A stretch of DNA of 64,000 bases, from positions 1 to 64,000 of the forward strand of contig NZ_JBGCCK010000031.1 in the NCBI RefSeq assembly GCF_041262525.1, written 5' to 3'. This document shows, piece after piece, positions 63,688 through 64,000 of this stretch (its first letter is position 1; each line of letters opens with the position of its first letter). The translations under genes were made by a program, and so were the position numbers. The notes beneath the pieces are model-generated. The model saw only the letters and a program-made list of their open reading frames with translations. It was not told the DNA's origin and searched no databases. The stretch is from Streptacidiphilus sp041262525. Lineage in GTDB: Bacteria > Actinomycetota > Actinomycetes > Streptomycetales > Streptomycetaceae.

Positions 63688-64000
63688 TTGACCGCCCAGC
63701 CGTTCGCCCAGTACCTCAAGAGTCTTCACGTCAACGCCGGAAAGCCCACGTACAGGTCGCTGGAAGCCAGCACCGGCTACAGCAAGACGGTGATCGGCGA
63801 AGCCCTTCGGGGCCAGCGCCTGCCGACGTGGCCCGTGGCAGAAGCTCTCGTGAAGGCGCTGGCGCCAGAAGAGTTGGAGGCGGCACGGCGGCGATGGGCG
63901 ACTGCAGGCGGTGGATCCGCCAACACTGCGGCCGTTCCTCAGTGGCTCGTCGAAGTTCGCTCGAACGTCCCTGACCTGATCTCGGGAAGGGGGCTGGCCG
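63688..64000 (+). CDS. Helix-turn-helix protein (3' end outside window)
   Basis: The TTG at 63688 follows CCCGGAGGAACGC, a strong ribosome site. 104 codons are visible before the right edge. The N-terminus resembles an XRE/Cro-type helix-turn-helix (YRSLEASTGYSKTVIGEALR, then GQRLPTWPVAEALVKAL), common in actinobacterial regulators that carry a C-terminal signalling region. The rest is not visible. CCGGACA sites upstream may be its operators. Confidence 0.75.
   Translation, partial: MTAQPFAQYLKSLHVNAGKPTYRSLEASTGYSKTVIGEALRGQRLPTWPVAEALVKALAPEELEAARRRWATAGGGSANTAAVPQWLVEVRSNVPDLISGRGLA

Noticed and set aside
1..64000. CRISPR arrays, rRNA, integrase or plasmid replication genes.
   Set aside because: None was seen on reading both strands; absence may reflect the window limits.

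Overview
High-GC actinobacterial DNA, most likely Streptomycetaceae (Streptomyces/Kitasatospora). Evidence: strong G/C preference at third codon positions, GTG and TTG starts, secreted ricin-lectin/LamG and YD-repeat proteins, a helicase with helicase-associated repeats, and an SCO6880-type conjugation cluster. No rRNA, canonical tRNA, CRISPR array, integrase or replication initiator was recognised, so the ends of the mobile element lie outside the window or could not be seen.

Layout. (1) 1-14.3 kb, surface and secreted proteins: a very long YD/RHS-repeat protein on the minus strand (its C-terminus runs off the left edge), a divergent 1519-aa secreted lectin/LamG protein, a secreted beta-propeller/Ig-like protein and a small membrane protein. 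(2) 14.4-18.3 kb: an SF2 helicase with HA repeats, a small hypothetical gene and a frameshifted IS110-family transposase remnant. (3) 18.5-54 kb, conjugation module: a minus-strand operon (cell-wall hydrolase, a 268-aa protein, a small membrane protein) diverges from a plus-strand operon that encodes a small membrane protein, a bitopic VirB8-like protein, a polytopic VirB6-like protein, an SCO6880-type protein, a VirB4-type ATPase, a VirD4-type coupling protein and two small acidic proteins. The operon ends in an 18.6-kb gene for a 6185-aa protein. This giant joins an N6-adenine methyltransferase, an SNF2-type helicase, a UvrD-type helicase, long helical regions and an FtsK-gamma-like winged helix, which is the architecture of polyvalent proteins thought to enter the recipient with transferred DNA. 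A MobF relaxase-helicase on the opposite strand faces it, and a candidate oriT (two long perfect inverted repeats) lies just upstream of the relaxase. (4) 54.4-64 kb, accessory region of small mostly unknown minus-strand genes, including a C5-cytosine methyltransferase and a DNA-binding-like protein.

The accessory region holds the most unusual signal. Three near-identical promoters (TTGACN-17 bp-TAGATT) drive three minus-strand operons. Six leaders carry a hairpin of variable stem but invariant 7-nt loop AGGGCAA, followed by CUCC(A) and then the ribosome binding site and start codon. One promoter-proximal hairpin has a variant loop, and one leader is degenerate. Two intergenic regions inside one operon also carry a tRNA-like element (T-arm plus 7-bp acceptor-like stem) preceded by a 14-bp hairpin. 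About 380 bp around two of the promoters is duplicated. This looks like an element-specific post-transcriptional control system that I do not recognise.

All functional calls come from reading the sequence; no database search was possible.
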